This document shows, one piece after another, positions 50,541 to 59,436 of a DNA stretch of 64,000 nt. Position 1 is the stretch's first letter. Each line of letters begins with the position of its first letter. The stretch comes from Chitinophaga japonensis. GTDB taxonomy: Bacteria; Bacteroidota; Bacteroidia; Chitinophagales; Chitinophagaceae. The notes beneath the pieces were generated by a model. The model was not told the origin of the DNA, searched no databases, and saw only the letters and a list, made by a program, of their open reading frames with translations. Where the stretch lies: the NCBI RefSeq assembly GCF_007830125.1, contig NZ_VLLG01000004.1, forward strand, positions 608,326-672,325, read 5' to 3'. The translations under genes and the position numbers were made by a program.

Positions 50541-52886
50541 TTAGAATTTAAATGCCACGCTTCCGAGGAAGTTCAGCTTTTTCTGCGGCGTACCGTTGCT
50601 GTTCCAGTATTCCTCGTTCAGCAGGTTATTGCCTTTTACAGACAGCCTGAATTTGGGCTGGTCGTAGAAGATGGCTACGTTCAGCAGGGTGTAGGAAGGC
50701 AGCACAAAAGTATTGGTCGCCTCAAACCAGGAATCGGCCACATAGTTGCCACCGGCGCCAAAGCCCAGGCCTCTTACTTTGCCACGGGTAATGTAGTAGC
50801 TGATCCAGAGGTTCACCACATCTTTGGGGCTGGCGGTGATATACTTGCCTTCCAGCGCGGCGGATGCTTTTTCATACTTGTTTTCGTTATGCCCGTAGCC
50901 GGCTACGATATTCAGTCCCGGAACGGGGTTGGCGATCAGCTCTGCTTCGTAGCCCTTGCTGTGCTGGGTGCCGTCCTGACGGGTGAAGGTTTCTCCATCC
51001 ACCACTTCAGGCCGGGTGGAGTTGGTCACCGCAATATCATAATAGCTCAGGGAGCCGCTCAGCTTATTATCCACCAGGTCCAGCTTTACGCCGGCTTCCC
51101 ACTGGTCGCCGCGCTGCGGCTTCAGCTCCAGCACGGTGTTGTCCGGCTGCGTTACGGGCGCCAGGTTTACAAAGCCGTTCATGTAGTTACCAAAAACGGA
51201 TAATTTTTCCGGCAGCACCTGGTATACCAGGCCGAACTTGGGAGACAGGGAGGTCTGGTTATAGCCGCCGGTATATTTACCCGTAGCAGGGCTATAGGAG
51301 CCGTCTGTAGTAAAATAGTCCGCGCGCAGGCTCAGCATGGCCATCAACGCCGGCGTAATGTTCAGCACATCGGAAACATAGGCGCCGTAGCTGTAGGACT
51401 TGTTGGTGGTGGTGCTGAAGCCTTTTTCATATGACAGCTCGTTTAATTTTTCAACGTTCATATCCGGTATGGGCTGGTTGAGGTTGACCTCATCGTAGGT
51501 AACGGAGGCACGGTAGAGATCATAATAGTTATAATTGTAGTCCAGCCCTATTACCACGCGGTTACGCAATGATCCCAGGTTGAAGTCGCCGATGAAGTTC
51601 TGCTGGAACTGGATATTGCCGAAGGTTTCCGGCGTCTGGTTCCGCACGGAGCGGCGAACGGTGGAGTCCGTGAGCAGGCTCAGGGTGGTCCAGTAGAAAT
51701 GTTTGTAGAAGCCTTCAGAGAACAGGAAATTGGTCTGTGATTTCCATTTCTCGGAGAACTTGTACTCCATCTGCGCCTGCAGGTTGTTGATCCCGTTGCT
51801 CACATCCACGCTGTTATTGATCAGTGACTGCTTGTAGCCCAGGGGCAGGTCCTTGAAGCTGCGGGCCGTTACATTGGCCAGGGAGCCGATGGCGAAGGAG
51901 GTGGTGGTATATGCACTGCGGGTAATGTCCGCGTCTATGGTAAATTTCAGGCGGTCGTTCACCTGGTAGATGAAGCTGGGCGCAAAGGTATAGTTCTTCG
52001 CATATCCCTGGTCCTGGAAGGAGGTTTCCGTTTGCCCGGCCACGTTGAGGCGGAACAGGGCGGTATTGTCCTTGTTGATAGGCGTATTGATATCCGCCGC
52101 TATCCTGGAAAAGCGGAAGCTGCCGCCGGTAAAGCTCACTTCCCCGCCAAAGCCCTGGTACGGCTTTTTGGTAATATAATTATATACACCGCCGAAGGTC
52201 ACGTTACGGTTGGCGCCAAATAAAGTGCCGGAAGGGCCTTTGATCACTTCCACCCTTTCCAGGATGGCCGGGTTCAGCGGCACCACAGCGCTGGTCATCA
52301 TGCCGTTGCGCATGCCCACGGTAGTGGCAAAGCCCCGCAGGCTCATACCCTGGGAGCCGCCCGCCAGTGAGTTGGGCACAGCGCCGGGAATATTGCGGTA
52401 CAGGTCTGTACGCTCAATGATCACCTGCTCCTGCATCAGCGCCTTGCCTACCACCTGGTACACCTGCGGGTTTTCCAGGTTCTTTAAAGGCAGGCGGGCC
52501 ACCTGTTCCGTTTCCTTGTCGGCAAACTTGTTCTGGCCGCTGGTAATAATGATCTCCTGCAACTGGGTATTGGACACCTGCAGTTGCAGCGATACGGTAG
52601 CGGTCTGGTTCTTTTTCACCGTTACCGGTTGTACGAGCTTCTCATATCCCACCAGCGAAACTTCCAGCTCATAGTTGCCGGTAGGTACCCTGCTGATGGT
52701 GAAAGTGCCATCTTCGGCTGTAATGGCGTTCTTGCCGGTGCCTTTTAAAACAATGCTAACGGATGGTGCCGGTCTGTCGTCGCTGGTGGTTACTTTTCCC
52801 TTAATGGTCCCGTAGTCGGTCTCTTCTTCATTTGCAAAACCCAGAACGGGTAACAGTAAAAGTAAAAGTGGTACAATTTGCCTCAT
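50541..52886 (-). CDS. TonB-dependent siderophore receptor
   Basis: 781 residues from ATG 52886 (MRQIVPLLLLLLPVLGFAN), which gives a correct signal peptide; the frame extends to 52964 with no support. Domains: a carboxypeptidase-like regulatory domain (about 28-105, TIKGKVTTSDDRPAPSVSIV); a TonB plug (about 125-235, with YRNIPGAVPNSLAGGSQGMS and VEVIKGPSGTLFGANRN, typical of the FhuA/FhuE/FpvA ferric-siderophore group); and a 22-strand barrel ending in the terminal F (NFLGSVAFKF). It has no STN domain, so it is not itself a sigma signaller. It binds and imports the ferric siderophore presumably made by the neighbouring operon. Confidence 0.93.
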   Translation of the reverse strand: MRQIVPLLLLLLPVLGFANEEETDYGTIKGKVTTSDDRPAPSVSIVLKGTGKNAITAEDGTFTISRVPTGNYELEVSLVGYEKLVQPVTVKKNQTATVSLQLQVSNTQLQEIIITSGQNKFADKETEQVARLPLKNLENPQVYQVVGKALMQEQVIIERTDLYRNIPGAVPNSLAGGSQGMSLRGFATTVGMRNGMMTSAVVPLNPAILERVEVIKGPSGTLFGANRNVTFGGVYNYITKKPYQGFGGEVSFTGGSFRFSRIAADINTPINKDNTALFRLNVAGQTETSFQDQGYAKNYTFAPSFIYQVNDRLKFTIDADITRSAYTTTSFAIGSLANVTARSFKDLPLGYKQSLINNSVDVSNGINNLQAQMEYKFSEKWKSQTNFLFSEGFYKHFYWTTLSLLTDSTVRRSVRNQTPETFGNIQFQQNFIGDFNLGSLRNRVVIGLDYNYNYYDLYRASVTYDEVNLNQPIPDMNVEKLNELSYEKGFSTTTNKSYSYGAYVSDVLNITPALMAMLSLRADYFTTDGSYSPATGKYTGGYNQTSLSPKFGLVYQVLPEKLSVFGNYMNGFVNLAPVTQPDNTVLELKPQRGDQWEAGVKLDLVDNKLSGSLSYYDIAVTNSTRPEVVDGETFTRQDGTQHSKGYEAELIANPVPGLNIVAGYGHNENKYEKASAALEGKYITASPKDVVNLWISYYITRGKVRGLGFGAGGNYVADSWFEATNTFVLPSYTLLNVAIFYDQPKFRLSVKGNNLLNEEYWNSNGTPQKKLNFLGSVAFKF

Positions 52887-52989
52887 GGTATTTATAAAAA
52901 TTTTGGCAAATGTGTAATATAAATACCTGATACATTTACTAAATCGGGAAAAGTTTTTACGCAAAAGGGAAAGTTCGTAAGCAGAAGGC

Positions 52990-53871
52990 CTACTTCAGCA
53001 ACCTGTAATTCCTGTAATCAAACAGCCGCCTGCCGGTTTTTTCCTCGATCCAGTGCAGCAGCCGGCGGCGGAAGCTCTTGAAGTTCTTCCTGCTGATATC
53101 CCATTCAAACTGCCAGTGCTGCCTGGCCACGCGATCCTGCATGAATGCCGGGTGCCGGCCGGTAAAGCGCCGGAGGGAATCGATGCCGGAGTAGTCGAAA
53201 TGCCGGCTTTCCAGGATCGGCCTTATTTTTTCAGTGTCATGCCCGTGATATAGCTGCACGGTATTCTGCCACTTCTTCAGGCCGGCCTCGAGGGGATCTT
53301 TTACCCAGCCATAATGATAGATGTGCGCCTGCACCGGCTTCACCTGCAGCTTGCGGTCATGAAGCCGGAAACCCTGGGCATCCTTATAGGAGCGCAGGCC
53401 TGGCTGGTTGCGCACAATGCGGATCTCGTGGTTATACCAGATACGGGAGTCGCCCACGTAATCGTAGCCGCCATAAAAGTGGATGTATTTGAACAGCAGC
53501 CCCTCCACCCGGGTATCATCCTTGTACTGTTCCATGGCCGCACGGATAGCCGGGTAGTCGTCCTCGTGCACTACTTCATCGGCCTGTATGTAAAAAGCCC
53601 AGGTAGTGTCTGCGCTCACCTCGTCCAGCGCTTTATTGGTCTCCACGGCCAGCACCCGCCCCCCTTCCTTCAGGGAGTCGTCCCATACGGAATGCAGGAT
53701 ACGGATCTTGGGCGACCCGATCGATTCGATCAGTTGCAGCGTATCGTCTGTTGAATTGCCCACGCACACGATCACTTCATCACACAGCGGCAGGATGGAG
53801 GAGATGGACTCCACTACAGGATAGTCCAGTTTAATGGCGTTGCGTACAAAGGTAAACCCGGTTACTTTCAT
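52990..53871 (-). CDS. Family 2 glycosyltransferase
   Basis: 293 residues from ATG 53871 (MKVTGFTFVRNAIKLDYPVV); the base before is a TTG. The GT-A fold is shown by the N-terminal strand-turn, LPLCDEVIVCVGNSTDDTLQ, and WAFYIQADEVVHEDDY, where Q-A-D stands for the DxD metal motif. A basic C-terminal stretch of about 60 residues (KNFKSFRRRLLHWIEEK) may bind membranes. It resembles the WaaE-like core/EPS transferases of GT2. The acceptor is unknown. It is read in the same direction as the receptor gene, 103 bases upstream of it, with no obvious link. Confidence 0.88.
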   Translation of the reverse strand: MKVTGFTFVRNAIKLDYPVVESISSILPLCDEVIVCVGNSTDDTLQLIESIGSPKIRILHSVWDDSLKEGGRVLAVETNKALDEVSADTTWAFYIQADEVVHEDDYPAIRAAMEQYKDDTRVEGLLFKYIHFYGGYDYVGDSRIWYNHEIRIVRNQPGLRSYKDAQGFRLHDRKLQVKPVQAHIYHYGWVKDPLEAGLKKWQNTVQLYHGHDTEKIRPILESRHFDYSGIDSLRRFTGRHPAFMQDRVARQHWQFEWDISRKNFKSFRRRLLHWIEEKTGRRLFDYRNYRLLK

Positions 53872-53885
53872 CAATATTATTTTAA

Positions 53886-53914
53886 ACCTGGCAGGTTTTT
53901 GCGACCTGCCAGGT
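53886..53914. repeat. Perfect 11 bp inverted repeat (REP-like hairpin)
   Basis: ACCTGGCAGGT (53886-53896) and ACCTGCCAGGT (53904-53914) form a perfect stem with loop TTTTGCG, directly before the GT2 start and 94 bases before the divergent AraC start. The same kind of CCTGGCAGG hairpin occurs in many Bacteroidota genomes in my recollection, so it is probably a dispersed element. Confidence 0.65.
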
Positions 53915-53942
53915 CTGCACGGGCGTGAAAATATAAAAATTT

Positions 53943-53950
53943 TATATTTG
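53943..53950 (+). promoter_or_regulatory. Candidate -7 promoter element for the AraC gene at 54008
   Basis: TATATTTG is an exact TAnnTTTG match about 58 bases before the ATG. No matching -33 TTTG was found at normal spacing. Confidence 0.45.
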
Positions 53951-54007
53951 TACCGCGCCTTGCCTGAAAGTTGTACATTTATAGATCACCCGAATCCGTT
54001 CACCGCT

Positions 54008-54826
54008 ATGCAATACAAACAGATACCGCCACCCGCTTTCCTGCAGGATTATGTCCGGTATTTCTGGGTGCTGGAAAATGATGGCGATGACGGTCTGCCC
54101 AGGAACCTCCGGGCCATTGCGGACGGCAGCCCCGGGCTGATCTTCCAGCAAACCGACTGCGGGACGCTCTGCTACGAAGACCGCAACCGCCTGCCGGGTA
54201 TGTTCCTGTACGGGCAAACCACCAAACCCCGGAATATGTATGCAACGGGGAAGCTCTGCACCATCGGTATTTATTTTTATCCCAATGCGCTGAAATCCGT
54301 TTTCGGCCTCAACGCCAATGAGCTCACCGACGATTGCCTGGACCTGCACAGCCTGAACGCCAGCCAGGTGATCAGCCTTTCCGACCAGTTGCTGAACACG
54401 CTTTCCATCCAGGAGCGCATCAGGGCGCTGTCGTCCTACCTGGTCACCCAGGTACAGGCCCACAACATACCGGTAGACGAGCCGATGCGCTATGCCGTAT
54501 CGCAGATCGTACAGTCAAAGGGCCATGTATCCGTAAAGGAGCTGCGCGAACAGTTGTTCCTCACGGAAAGGAGCTTTGAAAGAAGGTTCAAGCAATGGGT
54601 AGGCATCCCGCCCAAGCTGTTCGCCCGCATCTGCCAGTTCCAGGCCTCCCTGGCGCAGTTACGGCACAACCGCTTTGACAAGCTTTCGGACATTGCCTTT
54701 GAGCTGGACTATGCAGACCATTCCCATTACATCCGCGCATTTAAGGAATTTGCCGGCTTTTCTCCCAACCAGTACCAGAAATGGTCCAGCGAAGTAGTGG
54801 AGAACCTGGCGGAAGTACGCCGCTGA
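54008..54826 (+). CDS. AraC family transcriptional regulator
   Basis: 272 residues from ATG 54008 (MQYKQIPPPAFLQDYVRYFW), chosen because the upstream open frame reads through a promoter element and hairpin. The N-terminal domain (about 1-150, DUF6597-like) has the FLQDYVRYFWVLEN and GQTTKPRNMYATGKL blocks of regulators controlling small enzyme genes in Bacteroidota. Two helix-turn-helix units follow near 190-265: VKELREQLFLTERSFERRFK and ISDIAFELDYADHSHYIRAFK-like, then AGFSPNQYQK. It lies 35 bases upstream of the DUF1772 gene and may control or share a transcript with it. Confidence 0.9.
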   Translation: MQYKQIPPPAFLQDYVRYFWVLENDGDDGLPRNLRAIADGSPGLIFQQTDCGTLCYEDRNRLPGMFLYGQTTKPRNMYATGKLCTIGIYFYPNALKSVFGLNANELTDDCLDLHSLNASQVISLSDQLLNTLSIQERIRALSSYLVTQVQAHNIPVDEPMRYAVSQIVQSKGHVSVKELREQLFLTERSFERRFKQWVGIPPKLFARICQFQASLAQLRHNRFDKLSDIAFELDYADHSHYIRAFKEFAGFSPNQYQKWSSEVVENLAEVRR

Positions 54827-54861
54827 TCTAACTTGCCTCCTGAAAACAAACTGTTGCGGTT

Positions 54862-55365
54862 ATGCTTAAACTTGCTAACATCCTGCTGATACTGGCAGCC
54901 ACTTCCACCGCCCTGATGGCGGGCCTCTTCTATGCCTGGTCCTGCTCCGTGACCATCGGCCTGGCCAAAGTGCCGGACACGGTGTACATCGCCTCCATGC
55001 AAGCCATGAACCGGGCTATCCAGAACTTCGCTTTTTTCACCTGTTTCTTCGGCACGCTGCTGTTGCTGCCGCTCAGCACCTACCTGCAATACTCCGCTCC
55101 CGCTTCCGGCCGCTTCTGGTGCCTGCTGGCCGCCAGCCTGCTGTACGTGATCGGCGTATTCGGTGTTACGGTAGTGGGCAATGTGCCCCTGAACGAAGCG
55201 CTGGACGCCTTCCACCTCTCCTCCGCCTCCACACAGGAGATCGCCGCGCAGCGGGCCCGTTTTGAAGGCCCCTGGAACCGGCTGAACCTGGTAAGGGCCA
55301 TCGCCGGCACCTTGTCCGTAATAATGGTCATCATCGCCTGCCTGCTCCCGGAAGAACAGGCGTAG
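54862..55365 (+). CDS. DUF1772 (anthrone oxygenase-like) membrane protein
   Basis: 167 residues with four hydrophobic segments: LANILLILAATSTALMAGLF, FAFFTCFFGTLLLLPLSTYL, CLLAASLLYVIGVFGVTVVG, and AIAGTLSVIMVIIACLL. The conserved FEGPWNRLNLVR box before the last helix and GNVPLNEALDAF are DUF1772 family marks. Fungal relatives act as anthrone oxygenases, but bacterial members have no established substrate. It probably is the only target of the AraC regulator in front of it. It ends 16 bases before the convergent PhyH-type gene. Confidence 0.88.
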   Translation: MLKLANILLILAATSTALMAGLFYAWSCSVTIGLAKVPDTVYIASMQAMNRAIQNFAFFTCFFGTLLLLPLSTYLQYSAPASGRFWCLLAASLLYVIGVFGVTVVGNVPLNEALDAFHLSSASTQEIAAQRARFEGPWNRLNLVRAIAGTLSVIMVIIACLLPEEQA

Positions 55366-55381
55366 CAGTGCCATGGCGCTG

Positions 55382-56164
55382 CTACCCGTTCAATCCCAGG
55401 CGTATCGCCGCCGCTACGGGCGTATCCTCATTATCTATACCGCCGGCTCCGGGGCCTTCCTTCCAGAACAGGGGCGGCTGCGCCAGGAACCGCGGCTCCC
55501 TGCCATGATGCGGCTGGGCGGCATGCACCAGGAAAGGATGGCACAGGTACACCGTACCTGCCTTACCGGTAGCCAGGGTCACCTTCCCTTCAGGGCGCTC
55601 CGCCAGCCTGGCGGCCAGCTCCCCGAGAGAAAGCCCCCCTTCTCCTTCCGCGCTTAGTTCCCGGGCTACCTCCAGGTGAGAGCCCGGCCGTATCCTGGTA
55701 GGCGCGTCCTGCTCCCCTACATCGGAAAACAGGAACAGCATCAGCAATGCCCGGCCCTTTGAATACCGGTTCACCCGCCACTCCAGGTAATTGTGAGCAT
55801 CTGCGCCGGCAAAGCTGACATCTACATGCCAGCCGGCATCACCGGGATCATCCGGCGAGGGAAAACGGACCGGGAAAGTACCCATGGCTTTACAGGGCAT
55901 CCATTTGCCGGGCCCTGCCAGTTGATCGAAGGCCCGGTGCAGCACGGGGGTGTTGGCGGCTGCTACAAAGGGCGGCTGCGTGTACATGCCCAGCCGGATC
56001 ACCGGTTGGGTCCAGGTGGCCGGATCATCCGGGTCTGCAGGCAGGTCCTGCCAGAGAATATCGCGCGCAGCAGCCGCAAGCGCCGCGGGAAATGCATTGT
56101 CTATACGTACAAAGCCCTCATGGATAAATCGGGCGATCTGTTGTTGGTTTAAAACTTCCTCCAT
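55382..56164 (-). CDS. Phytanoyl-CoA dioxygenase (PhyH) family protein
   Basis: 260 residues from ATG 56164 (MEEVLNQQQIARFIHEGFVR), which matches the usual PhyH start; the upstream part of the frame has no support. Iron ligands are visible as H-x-D in GWHVDVSFAG and the distal histidine in HPFLVHAAQPH, with RFLAQPPLFWK after it where the ketoglutarate-binding arginine is expected. This is a cytosolic Fe(II)/alpha-ketoglutarate dioxygenase; the substrate is unknown because the family is very broad. It is unrelated in sequence to the dioxygenase at the siderophore operon. It is not clustered with biosynthetic genes. Confidence 0.88.
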   Translation of the reverse strand: MEEVLNQQQIARFIHEGFVRIDNAFPAALAAAARDILWQDLPADPDDPATWTQPVIRLGMYTQPPFVAAANTPVLHRAFDQLAGPGKWMPCKAMGTFPVRFPSPDDPGDAGWHVDVSFAGADAHNYLEWRVNRYSKGRALLMLFLFSDVGEQDAPTRIRPGSHLEVARELSAEGEGGLSLGELAARLAERPEGKVTLATGKAGTVYLCHPFLVHAAQPHHGREPRFLAQPPLFWKEGPGAGGIDNEDTPVAAAIRLGLNG

Positions 56165-56360
56165 GATCACAGGATTGAATAAGAATGGTATTATGTGAAG
56201 AAATACATAGGCGGCGCCCTGCAACAAGGCGCTGTGTGAGCAGTATAAAGGAGGTATCTTAAAGTGTTGGTGCCATTCTCATGGACGCAAAGTTATATTA
56301 CCTTTCGCATTTTACAAATACCTGTTCCATCAAAACTTATGCGGACTGGTACGGGCATGG

Positions 56361-57008
56361 CTAATCGCTGATGAAAGGCAGCCGCACCCCGCGGTAGGCG
56401 GGCTTCTGTACCTGCAGCTTTAACTTTTTAAACGTTTCCAGCGGGCCCTTGGTCACAAAGAGGTTTACCAGCCAGGCCGGCAGGGAGCCGCCGGGATCGG
56501 TTTCCAGTACATAATCTATGCGCACGCTTTGCGGGCCAAGCGGCGTGATCTCCCATTTACCAAAAGAACGGTTTACCCGTACAATGTTCTTTTTCTCCGG
56601 CACATAGCCTGCTACCGTAGGGCCGTCAATGGTCACTACTCTGGTATGCGGGTCCTGCCGGGCCGTAAGGTGGGCAATGAAATCGCGGTTACTGCAGGGC
56701 CAGGGCAGCTCCACTTCCGAATAGTAATACAGCTCCGCCGGCGACACCTGCTTCAGCAATACGCTGGAGCGGGTGCTGTATACCCATTCCGCGCCGGTGT
56801 TCACATCCAACACAATAGCTACCAGTTGGGAGAGCGTAGCGGGCAGCACGCAGCGCACGCGGATGGCCTTCAGGTCGGGATTTAGCCGGGACTGTTTTGT
56901 GTAGATCTCGATACCTTCCCGGTTCGTCTTCAGCTTCCAGGTTTCCTGTCCCCTGCACCAGGTGTATCCCAGCACAAGCAGGCAAAAGAGGGTTACATGC
57001 TTTTTCAT
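56361..57008 (-). CDS. START/SRPBCC lipid-binding-like exported protein
   Basis: 215 residues. A signal peptide (MKKHVTLFCLLVLGYTWCRG) precedes a START-type domain (about 25-205) with GIEIYTKQSRLNPDLKAIRV, DVNTGAEWVYSTRSSVLLKQ, YYYSEVELPWPCSNRDFIA and KWEITPLGPQSVRIDYVLE. START proteins hold a lipid or other hydrophobic ligand in a deep pocket. Export to the periplasm suggests handling of lipid or polyketide-like molecules there, but no ligand can be assigned. It is coded alone, divergent from the metallo-hydrolase gene. Confidence 0.85.
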   Translation of the reverse strand: MKKHVTLFCLLVLGYTWCRGQETWKLKTNREGIEIYTKQSRLNPDLKAIRVRCVLPATLSQLVAIVLDVNTGAEWVYSTRSSVLLKQVSPAELYYYSEVELPWPCSNRDFIAHLTARQDPHTRVVTIDGPTVAGYVPEKKNIVRVNRSFGKWEITPLGPQSVRIDYVLETDPGGSLPAWLVNLFVTKGPLETFKKLKLQVQKPAYRGVRLPFISD

Positions 57009-57179
57009 CTGTTAATATCCGTCTTTTCATCGGTCAGATGGAACCTCGCATTAACATGTCTCTGTGTGAGAAACGAAGTTGTCATGCTCGGTTTCATAAA
57101 AAAAATAACCTTGTTGATCCAATATTCCGGTCTGTTGATTCGTCCTCTAAATTACAGATAATAGCTATTTTTAATGATA

Positions 57180-58181
57180 ATGAAGAAAAAATGGAGGTCG
57201 CTCAGCGATTCCGCCCACTACCAGCGTAATAAATTCCTGAATTTATCGGCCACCCCGGTAATGGCCGAAGGCGTATCCTTCAGCAAGCTGCTGTTTGATT
57301 ATATCCGCCGGCCTTCCAGCATTACGCCCTCCCATGCCCTTCCTTCCGTGCAAACCGACCTGCGGGCGCTGCCGGGAGATGCGCCGGTCATCGTATGGTT
57401 CGGCCATTCCTCTTACCTGCTGCATTACAGGGACACCAACATCCTGGTAGACCCGGTATTCAGCGGGCATGCCTCCCCCCTGCCCGGCATGATCAAGGCT
57501 TTTGCCGGCACCGGTACCTATGGCGTTACGGATATGCCGCCGCTGGACTATCTGCTACTGTCCCATAACCACTACGATCACCTGGACAAGAAAACCATCG
57601 CTGCCCTGCAGCCCCACACCGGCGCATGTTACGTGCCTTTGGGCGTGGGCAGGGATATTGGCAGCCCGGCCGCCACGGACCTGCGCATTACGGAAATGGA
57701 CTGGTGGGAAACGGTGCAATTGCCACCGGACATGCAGCTTACGGCCACGCCTGCACGGCATTTCTCCGGCAGGGGCCTGCGGCGCGCCACCTCGCTGTGG
57801 GCATCCTATGTGCTGCAAATGCCGGGCTATACGATCTTTATCGGGGGCGACTCCGGCTACGATACCCATTTCAGGGATATCGGCGAAAAATATGGCCCCT
57901 TTGACCTCGCCATCCTGGAATGCGGGCAGTACAATGCTTCCTGGCCTTATATTCACATGTTCCCGGAACAAACGCTGCAGGCCGCCGAAGACCTGCAGGC
58001 CAAAGCTCTGCTGCCCGTGCATTGGGGCAAATTCGCACTGGCCAACCATCCCTGGAATGAGCCCATCCGGCGGCTGACAAGCGCCGCCAGTGGTTCAGGC
58101 ATTACCGTGACCACGCCGCTGATCGGGGAGCCGGTGGTGCTGGGCCACTCCTACCCGCAGCAACAGTGGTGGGAGTTTTAA
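57180..58181 (+). CDS. MBL-fold metallo-hydrolase, NAPE-PLD-like
   Basis: 333 residues from ATG 57180 (MKKKWRSLSDSAHYQRNKFL); a second ATG two codons before is less likely. The beta-lactamase-like fold has VIVWFGHSSYLLHYRDTNIL, VDPVFSG, the HxHxDH zinc motif in LLLSHNHYDHLD, TPARHFSGRGLRRATSLWAS, IFIGGDSGYDTHF and LPVHWGKFALANHPWNEP near the C-terminus. This order matches N-acyl-phosphatidylethanolamine phospholipase D (NAPE-PLD)/RomA-like enzymes. It likely cleaves a phosphodiester of an acylated lipid or a similar substrate. No clear signal peptide, so probably cytosolic or membrane-associated. Confidence 0.88.
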   Translation: MKKKWRSLSDSAHYQRNKFLNLSATPVMAEGVSFSKLLFDYIRRPSSITPSHALPSVQTDLRALPGDAPVIVWFGHSSYLLHYRDTNILVDPVFSGHASPLPGMIKAFAGTGTYGVTDMPPLDYLLLSHNHYDHLDKKTIAALQPHTGACYVPLGVGRDIGSPAATDLRITEMDWWETVQLPPDMQLTATPARHFSGRGLRRATSLWASYVLQMPGYTIFIGGDSGYDTHFRDIGEKYGPFDLAILECGQYNASWPYIHMFPEQTLQAAEDLQAKALLPVHWGKFALANHPWNEPIRRLTSAASGSGITVTTPLIGEPVVLGHSYPQQQWWEF

Positions 58182-58286
58182 TTTCATTCGCCCGGAAGCG
58201 GACAGGCAGTGACGGCGAGCTACCAGGGTATACGGGCCGCGCTGGCCAACCCGGCCAGGTCCCTGCGGTCGGAATAAGTTGCGCGC

Positions 58287-58799
58287 TTAGTGGATAATGC
58301 CGCCGGCCCGCTGCCGTACCGCTGCCCGTACTTTCAGCAACTGCCAGCCCACCCCGGCCAGGAACAGCACAAACAGCACCATCAGCGCCCTTTGCGTAGC
58401 CGGTGAATCAATGTCCGTAGACAGCGGGTTACGAAGCGGCAGGCGCAAAAAAGTTTCATTGATACCCGGCACCAGGGAAAAGAACAGCGTGGCAGACATG
58501 CAAAATACTTCCACATAGGCGGAGGCGCGCCCGAACAACTGTGTACGTACTGCCAGCAGCGCTACGCCAAACAGCAACAGGATCAGCAATGCCAGCGCAT
58601 GACCGGGGTTGAAGCCGCCGGCCCTGGACAGCCCGAAAGCGGAAACGCAGGCGATCACCGTAATGATCATGTAGTACCGCCCCGTTCTGCTGCGCGGGTT
58701 GATCACGCCCTCCCGCACCAGGGAGATGGCGGCAAATACCAGCGCAATAACGGAAACGACTGTGTGAAAAATGCCAAGGGTGGATAAAGGGAGGTTCAT
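58287..58799 (-). CDS. Small multi-helix membrane protein, family not recognised
   Basis: 170 residues from ATG 58799 (MNLPLSTLGIFHTVVSVIAL); the frame extends to 58907 with a Cys/His-rich leader that looks non-coding. There are four or five hydrophobic segments: FHTVVSVIALVFAAISLV, YMIITVIACVSAFGLS, ALALLILLLFGVALLAV, VEVFCMSATLFFSLVPG, and ALMVLFVLFLAGVGWQLL. Short basic loops place the N-terminus outside and the C-terminal RAAVRQRAG inside by the positive-inside rule. I do not recognise a family. It lies between a NAPE-PLD-like gene and OsmC with no apparent link. Confidence 0.6.
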   Translation of the reverse strand: MNLPLSTLGIFHTVVSVIALVFAAISLVREGVINPRSRTGRYYMIITVIACVSAFGLSRAGGFNPGHALALLILLLFGVALLAVRTQLFGRASAYVEVFCMSATLFFSLVPGINETFLRLPLRNPLSTDIDSPATQRALMVLFVLFLAGVGWQLLKVRAAVRQRAGGIIH

Positions 58800-58983
58800 G
58801 GTATGATGGTTTTGACAGGCAATAGTAATCATTGCAGCGTGAATATCCCGCCCGGGCAAATGGTTTGTACAACAATTCCCATGATATATACAACAGCGAT
58901 TTAACACTGCCCCAAATCATTGTTCATAAAAATGCCCTATTTTACAGCGAAATACCATTTCTCACATTATAAAAACCAATGCA

Positions 58984-59409
58984 ATGAAAAGAACAGCCAC
59001 TGCCCACTGGAAGGGTGATCTTAAAGGAGGCCAGGGAGAGATCTCAACACAAAGCACCGTACTGAACCAAACGCAATATTCCTTTAACACCCGCTTTGCA
59101 GACGGTGTAGGCACCAACCCGGAAGAGCTGCTGGGCGCCTCCCATGCCGGGTGTTTCACCATGGCCCTCAGCGCTGCATTGGCGCAGGCAGGCTTTACTG
59201 CCGGCGACCTGGAAACAAAGGCTACTGTAGAGCTGGACACCGCTGCCGGTCCGAAAATTGCCGGTATCACCCTGCAACTGAAAGCGTCTGTGATTGAAGG
59301 CGTTTCCGAAGAACAGTTTAAGACTATCGCCAACGGCGCCAAGGAAAACTGCCCGATCTCCAAGGCACTGGCCGCCACGCCGATCAGCCTGGAAGTAACT
59401 TACCAGTAA
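58984..59409 (+). CDS. OsmC/Ohr family peroxidase
   Basis: 141 residues, the length of an OsmC protein. Its two catalytic cysteines are C57 in LLGASHAGCFTMALS and C123 in GAKENCPISKAL; both are in the expected places. It reduces organic hydroperoxides with dihydrolipoyl or similar thiols in the cytosol. The ATG at 58984 is the only good start, with the usual RTATAHWKGDLKGGQGEIS opening. It is monocistronic and ends before a strong hairpin shared with the convergent sugar dehydrogenase gene. Confidence 0.94.
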   Translation: MKRTATAHWKGDLKGGQGEISTQSTVLNQTQYSFNTRFADGVGTNPEELLGASHAGCFTMALSAALAQAGFTAGDLETKATVELDTAAGPKIAGITLQLKASVIEGVSEEQFKTIANGAKENCPISKALAATPISLEVTYQ

Positions 59410-59436
59410 GCGGTAAAACGCATTATATCCATAAGC

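Noticed and set aside
53834..54007. N-terminal extension of the AraC regulator
   Set aside because: The extension runs through the hairpin and the TATATTTG element and overlaps the divergent GT2 start; the domain begins at the ATG at 54008.
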